Assembly (NCBI GenBank): GCA_963701675.1 | Contig: OY969623.1 | Location: forward strand, 8,370,001-8,434,000 | Length of the DNA stretch: 64,000 nucleotides | Reading direction: 5' to 3' | DNA from: G963701675 sp963701675 | GTDB taxonomy: Bacteria > Planctomycetota > Planctomycetia > Gemmatales > Gemmataceae | In this document: positions 1 through 9,324 of the stretch, one piece after another | Layout of the letters: every line of letters begins with the position of its first letter | Position numbering within the stretch: the stretch's first letter is position 1 | Position numbers and translations under genes: made by a program | Notes under the pieces: generated by a model | Database searches by the model: none | Told to the model about the DNA's origin: nothing | The model's input: the letters and a program-made list of their open reading frames with translations, nothing else

Positions 1-933
1 CGGCGAACTCTCGGAAAGTTGTTGGCGGCGCCACCGGAGGCGCGCGGTCGAGACTCTTTCCTCATCGAATCACCCGACGGTAAGGCGGCCTACGTCATCG
101 CTGCGAACGACGATGGTACGTCGCTGGAAGTTGCTCGCCACGAATCCGGGAAAAATCCGAACATCCAGACCGTGAAACTGCGCAGTCCGCTGAGCGGAAC
201 TCCGGCGCTGGGACACGATTGGTTGTTGTTGCCGCTGGCTGACGGGAGCCTGTTGCGGCATTCGCTCGACGGCAAACCTGCACGTAGCGGCACCTGGAGG
301 ACAGGTCGTGGCGAACGCAATCCGCCTGGTCAGGTGTTGTACCTTGGCTCGGGTGAATACATAACCTCGGACGGGCGTCGTAATCTCACTCGTTGGCGCT
401 GGAACGTAAACGAAGAATCTCCGAAGGAGGAAGCTCGCACTGAACTAACGGAACCCGTCGTCGGCACATTGGCGCTTCTGCCGCCTGGACTGCCTGGAGG
501 TGAGCGTTACATCGCAGTGGCCGATACGGCCGGCGTCGTACGAATCCTCCAAGGCAGCGATCTTCGCACCGTCCGAATGTGGAACTTGAAAGGGCAGGTT
601 ACTGCCGGGCCATACGTGAACCTCAACCACCTGGCGTGTGTAGTCGATCAAAAGAGGCTTGCGTGGATTGAGCCCGAGCAAGAAGGATTTTGGGAGTTCG
701 TCACGGAGGGCAATGGAATCGTCGGCCGTCCACAGATTGTCGGCGATGCCATCCTGGTGGCAGATCGTGTCGGAACACTGGTCGCCCTAGAGCCGACTTC
801 GGGAAAGCCAAAAGGACAGGCACAGACACCAACCTCTGCGGCCGTGCCCGCCGCCACGCCTGTCGAGTTTGGTTCTGGAAAAGCTCTCGTGCCCATGACC
901 GACGGCACGGTGACTATCGTGGAAAACCGTTGA
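1..933 (+). CDS. PQQ/WD40-like beta-propeller protein, 3' part (5' end outside window)
   Basis: The reading frame is open from the first base of the window, so only the C-terminal ~310 residues are seen. The chain is made of repeated blade-like segments (for example GTLVALEPTSGKP and DGTVTIVENR) of the kind found in PQQ-like or WD40 beta-propellers, where a hydrophobic strand is followed by a D/G turn. No catalytic motif is visible. Large cytoplasmic or exported proteins with such tails are common in planctomycetes. The function is unknown; a scaffold or binding role is only an inference. It ends 54 bp before the dioxygenase gene, in the same direction. Confidence 0.6.
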   Translation, partial: RRTLGKLLAAPPEARGRDSFLIESPDGKAAYVIAANDDGTSLEVARHESGKNPNIQTVKLRSPLSGTPALGHDWLLLPLADGSLLRHSLDGKPARSGTWRTGRGERNPPGQVLYLGSGEYITSDGRRNLTRWRWNVNEESPKEEARTELTEPVVGTLALLPPGLPGGERYIAVADTAGVVRILQGSDLRTVRMWNLKGQVTAGPYVNLNHLACVVDQKRLAWIEPEQEGFWEFVTEGNGIVGRPQIVGDAILVADRVGTLVALEPTSGKPKGQAQTPTSAAVPAATPVEFGSGKALVPMTDGTVTIVENR

Positions 934-987
934 CGAGTGTCGGCGTGAACCGCCTAATACCATGTTGCATTAACAGTGAGGACAAAG

Positions 988-1674
988 ATGAAGAAAAGAA
1001 AAATTACTCGTCGTCGTTTCATGGGAACAGCCGCAGCGGCTGCCGCCGGCGGCGCCATTGTGATAAGCGGACGCACCGATGCAGCACCACCGGTTGCGAA
1101 AACCGCTCGCTACTCGGACTACCGTCCACTAATGGATGACGCTAAGGCGGCGCCTCCCGCCGAAGAGCCACTGACTGAAGCAAACATGGAAGGCCCGTTT
1201 TACCGGTCCGGCGCGCCCGCTCGCAGCAAACTCTACGATGACGGCGAACCGGGCCGCGTGCTGGTGGTTTCCGGCACGGTTGTTTCCCGAAACGGTCGAC
1301 CGCTTGCCGATGCCGTTCTCGATCTTTGGCAAGCCACTGACGCCGGACGTTACGACAACGATGACGCTCGGAATCCGCCGGCGAAGGACAAGTTCAAACT
1401 CCGCGGGATCGTGAAGACCGACAAGGACGGGAAATACCAGTTCGAGACGATTTGGCCGGCACCATACGGTATAGGCGGGACGCTGTATCGTCCGGCCCAT
1501 ATCCACGTAAAGCTGCGACACGAAGGCCACAAACCGCTGACAACGCAGCTCTATTTCAAAGGTGACAAGTACAACACCACCGACGGCGCGTACCGAAAGT
1601 CACTGGAGATTGACCCGAAGCCGGAAGGCAAGAAGTTTGTGGCGACGTACAAATTTGTGCTGGGAAAAGCGTGA
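988..1674 (+). CDS. Tat-exported intradiol ring-cleavage dioxygenase
   Basis: The product (228 aa) resembles protocatechuate 3,4-dioxygenase-type enzymes, which cleave catecholic rings between the two hydroxyls using non-haem Fe(III). The N-terminus carries a twin-arginine signal (TRRRFMG followed by an Ala/Gly-rich stretch), so it should be exported folded. The family landmarks are visible: EGPFYRSGAP, a Tyr ligand candidate in GRYDN, a second Tyr in the WPAPYG segment, and the His pair in RPAHIHVK followed by TQLYFKGD. The ATG at 988 is preferred over the GTG at 976 because GAGG lies a few bases before it. Substrate is not predictable; it may act on lignin-like or aromatic compounds outside the cytoplasm. 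Confidence 0.85.
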   Translation: MKKRKITRRRFMGTAAAAAAGGAIVISGRTDAAPPVAKTARYSDYRPLMDDAKAAPPAEEPLTEANMEGPFYRSGAPARSKLYDDGEPGRVLVVSGTVVSRNGRPLADAVLDLWQATDAGRYDNDDARNPPAKDKFKLRGIVKTDKDGKYQFETIWPAPYGIGGTLYRPAHIHVKLRHEGHKPLTTQLYFKGDKYNTTDGAYRKSLEIDPKPEGKKFVATYKFVLGKA

Positions 1675-1684
1675 GATTGGACGC

Positions 1685-1712
1685 AAGCCCACGGATTGCA
1701 ATCCGTGGGCTT
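1685..1712. repeat. Perfect 28-nt palindrome between convergent genes
   Basis: A perfect 28-nt palindrome centred on GGATTGCAATCC with flanking AAGCCCAC and its complement GTGGGCTT. It lies in the 48-bp gap between the convergent dioxygenase and rseP genes, where it could act as a bidirectional terminator, although no strong T-run follows. A diverged copy occurs at 10352-10377, so it is a dispersed element rather than a one-off. Confidence 0.75.
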
Positions 1713-1722
1713 AGCTTCTTGA

Positions 1723-3987
1723 TCAAAAGATGAGCCGGCTCACATCCAGATAGATCACAAAACCCATCAGCAGCAGCAGTGCGGCAAGGCCGGCCATTGT
1801 GGCGGCGACACGCACGGTTTCCGGCGCCGGTTTACCGCGGAGTTTCTCGTAAATCAGGAACATCATGTGCCCGCCGTCGAGCACGGGAATCGGCAAGAAA
1901 TTCACGACGGCCAGATTCACGCTGATGATGCCGATGAAGACGATGAACCGATGAATTTCGCTGGCAAAGTGGAAAGCCGCCGTGCCGATCATGATGGGTC
2001 CACCCATCAGCTTGTGCGAAATGCGACCGGTGATGATGCCACGCAGGTTTCCGTAGATCTGCATGATGAAGTTCTGTGTTTTCGTCACACCCATTCCGAT
2101 CGCCTCGCCGATCGAGTCCGCACGATGCAAACGAGTGTCGGGGATAAGCAAAAGGCCTAGTTCAGAAGTCGGCCAGGTCTTGTCCTCGATAGGGTTCAGC
2201 GTAACGTCGGTGTTGCCGCGTTCAATGCGCACATTGATTTTCTTGACCTCGGACCCTTGCAGCATGTAATGAACATGTGCCCAAGTGTCTGCTTCGATGT
2301 CGTGCCACTTGCTGTCCGGCTTCGGTTCATCTTCGGGCTTCTTGCCGCCCGAATAGAAGCGCACGGCTTTGACAACATCGTCCTTTTGAACGCCGGCCTT
2401 GTCGGCCGCCGAGCCGGGAACCACATCGGCAATTCGTGTTTCAATTCGATAGGCCAATCCGAGCCCCGGAATGGAAAGCGGCGAGCGCACGCCCATCGGC
2501 GCTTCGTCATTGGCCCACCATTTTCCGTCCCAAGTGAGCGTCAGCCTGACCGAGTTCTGCTCGGTGTGATCGGGCGGAGGGTTTTTTCGCAGAACGGTGA
2601 GAACGATCTCCTTGTTCGCCCCATCCGATCGCTTTTCGGCCCACTCCTCGATCTCGAACGGCAGCCGAGCCGGATCCAAGTCACGATAGGTCGCGCCTTT
2701 GACGTTACCTTTGTTGTTGGACCAAATGATGGTATCGGAACCGTTCCGCACTTCGACTTGCTCGATGATGTCGTCAGGGCGGACGCCGGCTTTCGCGGCG
2801 GGTGAATCGTCACGGATTGCCGCAATACGGCCCATGCGCATGCGCATCCCCGACGTCGAGTTAAACGCGCCCGGAACGCGAATGCTCACAATCTCGCCCG
2901 ATCCATGCCGTTTGACTTGAAGCGTGACGTCGGAACCGGCCAGTCGAACCATTCGCCGCTGAAACTCAAAATAATCACGATGCTCTGGATTGAGCGGATC
3001 TTCGCGCAACACCGTTACCTGCGTTGGATTCTCCGGGTCGGTCATGCCGACGATTTCGTCATCGAATTCGAACGGCGGTTCTGCCCGCGCCGCCGCACTG
3101 TAAAACGCGACCGGTAGTGAATGTCCCTTTTTCGTTTCGAGCGACACCAATCGCAATTGGCGTGGAGGCCCAATTCCAATAGCCGGCTTCAAGTCATTGT
3201 CTTCTCGCTTGGGAACAATTCGTGTGTCGACCAGATCCTTCTCCGTCGCATTCGGCGGCCCAAAAACAAAGCGAATCGCCTCGCCCTCGGTCGAATTCAT
3301 CACCGTGGGCGTCAATTGGTCTTCAAATGACGGAATCGGGCCCTTGTTCTCGACCCAGTAGACGACGTCGCCCGTTCGCATGCCTTTTTTCCAGGCCGGG
3401 CTGCCTGCATCGACCAAATTGACGACGCTCGGTTTCTGTTCGTCGCCGTGCGTTCGGAAAACGAAAATGAAGCAGCACAGTGCTAAAACGATGTTCATCG
3501 TGACGCCGGCGGAGATGATGGCCATGCGCTGCCATACCGATTTGTTCTTGAACGAGCGCGGGTCGGTGTCGCTTTCATCGTTGTCCGCGCCCTCGCCGAC
3601 CATCTTGACATAGCCGCCCAACGGAAAGAGCGCAATCATGTACGTGGTTTCGCCGCGCTTGAAGCAGCAGCCCGGCAGCGGCGGACCGAATCCGATGCTG
3701 AAAACTTCGACGTGTACGTCGCACCATTTCGCGACGAGGAAATGACCTAACTCGTGAATGAATATTACTAGCCCTAATCCAAGTGCGGCGATGCCCACTC
3801 GCATCCACCACGTCAGATCGAGATCGTAGCGCTCGGAAAGGATCCAAATCGCCATGATCGGAAGCAAGACGTACAAGCCGTTGCGGAACAGCCAGCCGCG
3901 CGGCCGGGCCGCGACCTCTTCGGGTGTCGTTCGGTTTGAATCACGATCTATATCGGGTGAACCGCTTGGTTCGTGGGAATTCGCCAA
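1723..3987 (-). CDS. rseP: RseP-type site-2 intramembrane zinc metalloprotease
   Basis: A membrane protease that cleaves transmembrane segments, as in anti-sigma factor or signal-peptide processing. The zinc motif HELGH sits at residues 78-82 after an N-terminal membrane span, FGPP and GGYVKMVGEG follow, and the second metal motif LDGGH is near the C-terminus between closing membrane spans. Between them lie several PDZ-like segments (AWKKGMRTGDVV, AAKAGVRPDDII, AADKAGVQKDDVV), three rather than the usual one or two, which makes the 754-aa protein long. The start is a TTG at 3987 preceded by a strong AGGAGGT. The gene overlaps the 3' end of dxr by about 40 bp, the same order as in many bacteria. 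Confidence 0.9.
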   Translation of the reverse strand: MANSHEPSGSPDIDRDSNRTTPEEVAARPRGWLFRNGLYVLLPIMAIWILSERYDLDLTWWMRVGIAALGLGLVIFIHELGHFLVAKWCDVHVEVFSIGFGPPLPGCCFKRGETTYMIALFPLGGYVKMVGEGADNDESDTDPRSFKNKSVWQRMAIISAGVTMNIVLALCCFIFVFRTHGDEQKPSVVNLVDAGSPAWKKGMRTGDVVYWVENKGPIPSFEDQLTPTVMNSTEGEAIRFVFGPPNATEKDLVDTRIVPKREDNDLKPAIGIGPPRQLRLVSLETKKGHSLPVAFYSAAARAEPPFEFDDEIVGMTDPENPTQVTVLREDPLNPEHRDYFEFQRRMVRLAGSDVTLQVKRHGSGEIVSIRVPGAFNSTSGMRMRMGRIAAIRDDSPAAKAGVRPDDIIEQVEVRNGSDTIIWSNNKGNVKGATYRDLDPARLPFEIEEWAEKRSDGANKEIVLTVLRKNPPPDHTEQNSVRLTLTWDGKWWANDEAPMGVRSPLSIPGLGLAYRIETRIADVVPGSAADKAGVQKDDVVKAVRFYSGGKKPEDEPKPDSKWHDIEADTWAHVHYMLQGSEVKKINVRIERGNTDVTLNPIEDKTWPTSELGLLLIPDTRLHRADSIGEAIGMGVTKTQNFIMQIYGNLRGIITGRISHKLMGGPIMIGTAAFHFASEIHRFIVFIGIISVNLAVVNFLPIPVLDGGHMMFLIYEKLRGKPAPETVRVAATMAGLAALLLLMGFVIYLDVSRLIF

Positions 3988-5141
3988 CGTGCTACCTCCT
4001 GTCGCGCCCACCGGTCGAGCCCGTGCAATTCCGCAAGGGTCGGTCGGGGGCTGTAGTGATGATGCGCCAGCACCTCGCGGCAAACGCGGGCAATGGCGAG
4101 GAACGGCAGGTCGCCTGCCAGGAAGCGATCGACGGCCGCTTCATTGGCCGCGTTGAGCACCGTCCCGCAAGTTCCGCCGCGACGGGCGACGTCATACCCT
4201 AATTGTAACGCAGGGAACGTGTCCAGGTCGGGCTGTTCAAAATGCCACGCCGATAAGCTCGCCCAGTCCATTCGTCGGGCCGGACCGGAAACTCGTTCGG
4301 GATACGTCAGAGCGTACTGAATCGGCAGCCGCATATCGGGAGGCGAGAGTTGCGCCATTACCGAGCCGTCCGTGAATTCGACAAATGAGTGAATAACGGA
4401 CTCGGGGTGGATGATGACTTCGATTCGATCTGGATCGAGGCCGAACAGCCAGCGCGCCTCAATCACTTCCAACGCCTTGTTCATCAGCGTGGCGGAATCC
4501 ACCGTGATCTTCGGGCCCATGTTCCAGGTGGGATGCCGAAGTGCGTCTTCCACCGTGACTTCTTCGAGTTCCGCATGGGACTTACCGCGGAAGGGGCCGC
4601 CACTGGCGGTTAGGACGACCCGCTCGACCTCGCTGGGCCTTCCACACTGCATGGCTTGAAAAATGGCGCTGTGCTCACTGTCGACAGGGATAATGCGAGC
4701 GCCGCGGCGTTGTGCAAGCTCCATCACCAACGGCCCGGCCATGACTAGAGTTTCCTTGTTGGCCAGGCCTACGGTCTTGCCGGCCTCGAGCGCTGCCCAG
4801 GTGCCCCGAAGCCCGGCCGCCCCGACAATCGCCGTTATCACGACATCGACTTCCGGATCGGACACCATCGTGGCGATGCCGTCGTCGCCGAAAAGAAGCC
4901 GGCAACCTTTGTCGAGGCGTCCTAGGTCAATTTGCCCGTCGGTTTTCGGATCCGTAATCGTGATCCAGCGCGGTTTGCAGCGTGATGCCTGCTCGAAAAG
5001 CGGTTCCCAGCTCGAATGTGCGCTGAGACCCAAAAGCTCCAGGCGGTCGGGAAGCTGGGCGATGACATCGAGGCAGGCTTGGCCGACGGAACCAGTTGAG
5101 CCGAGCACGACAACCCGGCGCTTGGATACAGAATCGGCCAC
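3948..5141 (-). CDS. dxr: 1-deoxy-D-xylulose 5-phosphate reductoisomerase
   Basis: Cytosolic enzyme of the MEP isoprenoid pathway converting DXP to MEP with NADPH and a divalent metal. The nucleotide motif GSTGSVG is at the N-terminus; NKETLVMAG, the metal/substrate segment PVDSEHSAIFQ, ASGGPFR and MGPKITVDSATLMNK are all present and intact, and length (397 aa) is normal. A GTG at 5141 is preceded by GAGGA five bases upstream, while an in-frame TTG at 5162 has no clear ribosome site; the choice is tentative. It is followed by overlapping rseP. dxs, the preceding enzyme, lies 19 kb away and is frameshifted. Confidence 0.93.
   Translation of the reverse strand: MADSVSKRRVVVLGSTGSVGQACLDVIAQLPDRLELLGLSAHSSWEPLFEQASRCKPRWITITDPKTDGQIDLGRLDKGCRLLFGDDGIATMVSDPEVDVVITAIVGAAGLRGTWAALEAGKTVGLANKETLVMAGPLVMELAQRRGARIIPVDSEHSAIFQAMQCGRPSEVERVVLTASGGPFRGKSHAELEEVTVEDALRHPTWNMGPKITVDSATLMNKALEVIEARWLFGLDPDRIEVIIHPESVIHSFVEFTDGSVMAQLSPPDMRLPIQYALTYPERVSGPARRMDWASLSAWHFEQPDLDTFPALQLGYDVARRGGTCGTVLNAANEAAVDRFLAGDLPFLAIARVCREVLAHHHYSPRPTLAELHGLDRWARQEVARWRIPTNQAVHPI
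3994..4000 (-). promoter_or_regulatory. Shine-Dalgarno of rseP inside dxr
   Basis: On the minus strand AGGAGGT is followed after six bases by TTG (3987). It lies within the dxr coding sequence and decides for a start 32 codons downstream of the longest possible frame. It implies translation of rseP from the dxr message. Confidence 0.7.
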
Positions 5142-5294
5142 GAGAGTCCTCGAAAGACGCAAAGGAACGGCCGGCCATAGCCCGGCCGCCCATGAATTGC
5201 CGTATTGTAGTCAGGCGGCGTCTTGGTGGGCAAGTTGAGCCGTACTGCTGTTACAATGCGGACGCTAGGTTGTTGGCGAGGACTATCCTTTCGT

Positions 5295-7031
5295 ATGCAA
5301 CCGAATTCGAGGGCGATTGCTTCGATTGCCGTCTGGGCCGTGTGGGCGTTGTTGGTCCTATCCGATTTCGCTCTGGTGTGGAAATACGGCAGCAATGTTC
5401 CGTTTTCCGACGACTTCGAAATGGTGCCGGCGATTTGCCGCCACGTCGACAACTTTGCTGCGTGGCTCTGGACGCCGTGTGCCGAACACCGCGTCGCTGT
5501 GCCCCGGTTGACTCAATGGGCACTCTACAAGCTTGCCGACAATGACTTCCGCGCCGGCATGTACTTCAATGTTGCGGCGCTTGGAGCGATCACGGCCGTA
5601 ATGATCGCGATCGCTCGGCAGCTTCGCGGTTACGCCAGTTTCACGGATGTGTTCTTTCCGCTTGCCATGTTGCATTGGGGCCAGTGGGAGAACCTGCTTT
5701 GGAGTTGGCAGGTCCAATTCGTGTCATCAGCCGTTCTCTCCGGAGTAATACTCGCCGTTATTGCACGTGGAAAGTTTCCGAAGGATACAGGTGGGTCAAT
5801 TGTCGTTGGACTCTCGCTCGTCTTGTTACCGCTGTGCGGCGCCAACGGCGTTGCGCTCGTCCCGCCGTTAGCGATTTGGTTCGTCTACGCGGGTATCACG
5901 CAGATCGCCGCATCTATTCGATCATGGCAAAAAGTAGCGAATGGCGTGTTCGCTATTTTCTGCGCGCTTGTCGCCGTCGCTCTGGTCGGAGTGTACTTGG
6001 TCGATTTCAGGAAAACCGACCCAGAGCCGGTGGACACCTGGAGGGCGATACAAACGGCTGGACGATTTCTGACGATGAGCCTCGGTCCTGCGGCGAGCAA
6101 CTATTGGCCTTATGCCCTATTTGGGCTCCTGGCACTCACTGCTTTGGCGGTTTGGTGCTCAAGCTTGGCCTTCAGCCGACAGTCATCCGAGCGACTTCGC
6201 GCTGCCGGTTTGCTTATGTTCCTTGCGGGTATCTTGGCTTTAGCCGTGGGCCTTGGATGGGGCCGGGCAAACCTGGACGAGAACTACGGATTCGTTTCGC
6301 GCTACGTGACGTTGGCGGTTCCGGTGCTCGTTGCACTCTACTTCGCATTTCTTCTCTACCTGCCGCCGATAGCGAGTCGAATCATGCAGTCCGTCCTGGT
6401 TATCGTCGTGGCCGCACCTTTCCTTCCCAACATGGACTTCGGATGGAACCATGCACGTCAACACCGAACCATGATGGCACGGTTCGAACGAGATCTTCAC
6501 CGCGGCGACAACCTTTCGCTCCTGGCGCAGAACCACACGCAAACACTGGGCATTATCGATTGGCCGCAATTGAACGGCTTCCTCCGCATGCTGCACGATG
6601 CGCATATCGGGCAGTTTCGCTCCATGCGCGACAATCCGTACTCAAACGAAGTATCAGTCCCGTTAAATCCGGCGCGAGTGAGAAACATGGATTGGAAGGA
6701 CGGCGTTGGAACCGCACTCAATGACGATCCATTTGTCGTGTTCGCACTTGAGAGGCCGCAGTTCGTCCATGCGATTCGGCTCAGATACCTCTACGCCGCT
6801 GAACGGGATGAACGCGGCGGTGCGCACGGCGAACTCTACTGGTGCGACAGTCAGCGAAACGAGTTTAGCGACAAGGAGCGCCGCTTGACCTGGACCACGA
6901 CACCTCACGAGACGGAGAGGACCATTTGGATAGACGACACCATCGACCAGATCCGCTTCGATCCGGACAACAGGCCGTGTGAATTCACTTTGAAAGAGGT
7001 GACCTTGTTAGTGCCCGTCAACGGACGCTAG
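5295..7031 (+). CDS. Polytopic membrane protein with C-terminal soluble domain
   Basis: About 578 residues with roughly ten hydrophobic spans in the first 380 (for example SIAVWAVWALLVLSDFALV and FLAGILALAVGLG), then a soluble part of ~180 residues that looks beta-rich. An early extracytoplasmic segment NVPFSDDFEMVP with acidic residues, just after the first span, recalls the layout of GT-C glycosyltransferases, but no diagnostic motif is certain. I chose the ATG at 5295 right before the first span; upstream in-frame starts (5223, 5256) give a non-hydrophobic extension. It ends in a 4-bp overlap with the convergent methyltransferase gene. Function unknown; a glycosyl transfer role is inference. 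Confidence 0.6.
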   Translation: MQPNSRAIASIAVWAVWALLVLSDFALVWKYGSNVPFSDDFEMVPAICRHVDNFAAWLWTPCAEHRVAVPRLTQWALYKLADNDFRAGMYFNVAALGAITAVMIAIARQLRGYASFTDVFFPLAMLHWGQWENLLWSWQVQFVSSAVLSGVILAVIARGKFPKDTGGSIVVGLSLVLLPLCGANGVALVPPLAIWFVYAGITQIAASIRSWQKVANGVFAIFCALVAVALVGVYLVDFRKTDPEPVDTWRAIQTAGRFLTMSLGPAASNYWPYALFGLLALTALAVWCSSLAFSRQSSERLRAAGLLMFLAGILALAVGLGWGRANLDENYGFVSRYVTLAVPVLVALYFAFLLYLPPIASRIMQSVLVIVVAAPFLPNMDFGWNHARQHRTMMARFERDLHRGDNLSLLAQNHTQTLGIIDWPQLNGFLRMLHDAHIGQFRSMRDNPYSNEVSVPLNPARVRNMDWKDGVGTALNDDPFVVFALERPQFVHAIRLRYLYAAERDERGGAHGELYWCDSQRNEFSDKERRLTWTTTPHETERTIWIDDTIDQIRFDPDNRPCEFTLKEVTLLVPVNGR

Positions 7032-8077
7032 TTAAAAAGCGACACGCGTTCCAGGGGCTTCGGCCGCGGAAACTCAGACCACGCTCCATACGGTTGGTCG
7101 GCCGCGGTTACGCCGCTGTGGACGGCATGGGTTCCTTCCAGGTAGTTCTGCACGTAGGCGTTCAGAACGCTTTGGTCTTTGCGACAGACCAAGACAGCAC
7201 GGTTGTAATTGGCATCTTCGAATGCAATTTCCGTATCCGGCCGAATGATCGTACCGTCGAGTAGTTGAGCGATCCTCCCTTCGGCCCGGCCATGCAACAT
7301 GTAGTGGTAGTAGCAGCTCTGTTTCCAGTAATGCGACCGGATGGCCTCGTCGATGTCGCCGTGTTCGCGGCGATAGAACGCCTCATCAAACTCATACGGT
7401 CTCACCTCGACGCCCGGCCGCGAAGATTCCGAGCGCACCAAACCCCTTTCCCACAGATACTCCCCGCTGTCTACCGTGATTCCCAGACTGTAGAGCGTGT
7501 CCACGAGCCCTTTCAAGTTGAAATTCGCACAGTTCGTCGGATCGTCCCCCGGGCACTCCCTGCCAATCGGGCAATTCAACATCGCCCGCTTGTTGTCGTC
7601 GATGTAGATGGCGGTTTCCAGTATCAACGTCCCACCGTCAACAAGCACGTCACGGATGAGCTTCAACCCCCAAATCGGGTACCGCAAGTGGTACAGAACC
7701 CCTGCAAAACAAACGACGTCGAACACGCCAAACGATTTTGGCGTCAGATCGTAGAGGTTCATCGCATGCATTCGAACCTTCGAGCCGAAATACGGAATGA
7801 GCAACTCCACGGCGCCGAGTGACAAGTCGTTGTCAATACCCACAACCTCTCGAGCTCCGCGCCGCTCCGCGTCAAAGGAAAACAAACCGTCCCGGCAGCC
7901 AATATCCAGAAATCGTTTGTCCGACACGTCCACCGACCGCAGTGCCTTGAGCACAATGTCCCAAATTCGGACTACGGCCGGGTCTTGAGCCCCTTGGGTC
8001 GAAATCTCATCGGTCAGCGGGATGGTGTGATAGAAACGGTACTGCTTGATACGATCTGCGAGAACGGCCGGATTCAT
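7028..8077 (-). CDS. CmoB-like class I SAM-dependent methyltransferase
   Basis: The core carries the SAM-binding motif DIGCRDGLFSFDAERRGA followed by the acidic GIDND, and a post-motif segment FDVVCFAGVLYHLRYP typical of the DUF1698/CmoB-like group. CmoB itself makes the wobble uridine modification cmo5U in tRNA, but this protein has an extra C-terminal region (about 120 residues with HGRAEGRI) and lies next to a membrane protein, so an unrelated small-molecule or glycan substrate is just as possible. Start uncertain: ATG 8077 chosen, GTG 8101 possible. Confidence 0.7.
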   Translation of the reverse strand: MNPAVLADRIKQYRFYHTIPLTDEISTQGAQDPAVVRIWDIVLKALRSVDVSDKRFLDIGCRDGLFSFDAERRGAREVVGIDNDLSLGAVELLIPYFGSKVRMHAMNLYDLTPKSFGVFDVVCFAGVLYHLRYPIWGLKLIRDVLVDGGTLILETAIYIDDNKRAMLNCPIGRECPGDDPTNCANFNLKGLVDTLYSLGITVDSGEYLWERGLVRSESSRPGVEVRPYEFDEAFYRREHGDIDEAIRSHYWKQSCYYHYMLHGRAEGRIAQLLDGTIIRPDTEIAFEDANYNRAVLVCRKDQSVLNAYVQNYLEGTHAVHSGVTAADQPYGAWSEFPRPKPLERVSLFN

Positions 8078-8261
8078 GCGGAAATTTCGGAAAAGTACCA
8101 CGCTTCGCTAGGTAACCTCGTCATCTTAGATAGCCGGGACCGGCCGCCAAGCCGCTTCCGAATTCGGCTGGACACATTCGAGGAGTTTTGGCATACGCCC
8201 GGTGCTTCACACGATTTCATAGTCCGATGTTTTCGGCAAGCGGGCCAGCGGGGGAAAGGCC

Positions 8262-8777
8262 ATGCGAATTCCGTGGGCGGGGTCGGCACATATTGCGGTC
8301 ATGATCGCATTCGGGCTGGCGCAATCGGTCGAGGCGGCCGACAATGCGAAGACCGAATCGGCGCGGTCGACCAAAAAAGAACCCGGCGCCAGCTGGTGGA
8401 ACCCCTGGGGCGCCGGCGAGAAAAAGGCCGAGAAGAAGCCCCTACCGAAAGCCGACAGGGACGATGCAAAAAAAGCGGTGCGCGCTGACAAGGAAGCCAG
8501 CCCGGAGGTGAAGTCGTTAACCAAGCTTGAAGGCAATTCCGAACGGACGCGACATCAACAAACGCTTTTTCGACGTCTGGATGTGTGCGATCAATTGAAA
8601 CTCATTGCGACTCAAAAACGCGACGATCAATTGATGCGGCAGGCCGAAGATATGGACGGCCGCGCTTGGGACATCTACATGCAACGCGTCGCCAACCTGG
8701 ATGCGGTGAAGGCCGCCGCTGGTCCGCGCGATCTCGAAATAGATAGCGTTACGCCCACGGACGAGCGTTCCAAGTAG
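8262..8777 (+). CDS. Secreted hypothetical protein, charged
   Basis: 171 residues starting with a short signal peptide (hydrophobic IAVMIAFGLAQS, cleavage likely after VEA). The mature protein is very rich in Lys, Asp, Glu and Ala (EKKAEKKPLPKADRDDAKKA) and then contains a helical segment. No known domain recognised. A GGGGGAAAGG sequence precedes the ATG. It is followed at 44 bp by a small lipoprotein in the same direction, suggesting a two-gene envelope unit. Confidence 0.6.
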   Translation: MRIPWAGSAHIAVMIAFGLAQSVEAADNAKTESARSTKKEPGASWWNPWGAGEKKAEKKPLPKADRDDAKKAVRADKEASPEVKSLTKLEGNSERTRHQQTLFRRLDVCDQLKLIATQKRDDQLMRQAEDMDGRAWDIYMQRVANLDAVKAAAGPRDLEIDSVTPTDERSK

Positions 8778-8821
8778 TCGGTCGAATGGTAAGGAAGCTC
8801 ACGGAAAAGCCGGAGGGTATC

Positions 8822-9064
8822 ATGCGGATTCTCTCGTGTGCGGTTTTAGTCGGACTGTGCGGCGTCGTCGGATGCGTGGAATTGCCGCTGCTTCGCGATT
8901 ACGGGGCACCCGTCGCGAAACCTGCACGGGAGCAGCCGGTAACCGCAGCGGAAGTAACTACGGACAACGCCAGTCAAATCGCTATCGAGCTCCGCGAAGA
9001 ACTAGACAAGGATCAGGCAACCGTCACCCGCGATGCTCCTCTATCAGATAAGGACTCAAAGTAG
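8822..9064 (+). CDS. Small lipoprotein
   Basis: 80 residues with a type II signal peptide ending in the lipobox VVGC, followed by a hydrophilic tail rich in E, D and T. GGAGGG lies five bases before the ATG at 8822; a longer in-frame start at 8786 would put a charged stretch before the signal and is rejected. The function is not recognisable; a periplasmic or cell-surface anchored accessory to the preceding secreted protein is a guess. Confidence 0.6.
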   Translation: MRILSCAVLVGLCGVVGCVELPLLRDYGAPVAKPAREQPVTAAEVTTDNASQIAIELREELDKDQATVTRDAPLSDKDSK

Positions 9065-9199
9065 TCTGAGTTCTTATAGCCCTGTTAGTCTTGTCCACAT
9101 CAGCTATCCCGTTCATTTTTTCCCATTTCTTTGAACTGCAGGCGGCAGTAGGTTTCCGCGGGGAGATTCTGCGCCGATGGGAGATGAACATCCGGACAT

Positions 9200-9230
9200 G
9201 CGTGGGACACCGCGGAAACACTTCCCACGC
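9200..9230. repeat. Hairpin with 8-bp perfect arms
   Basis: GCGTGGGA (9200-9207) pairs with TCCCACGC (9223-9230) across a 15-nt loop. It lies in the 260-bp gap between the lipoprotein and the DUF1559 gene and could end the lipoprotein transcript, though there is no T-run. The rest of that gap shows no other gene. Confidence 0.45.
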
Positions 9231-9324
9231 TTATCGCCGAATTGATTTGACACACCGAATCGGCGGTTTACGATAGAAGCCATCATCCGGAATCCACGCG
9301 ATTCTGTTGCTTGGGAGCACGATC

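Noticed and set aside
5675..6724. 349-aa plus-strand frame inside the membrane protein gene
   Set aside because: Out-of-frame shadow rich in Arg; membrane spans belong to the other frame.
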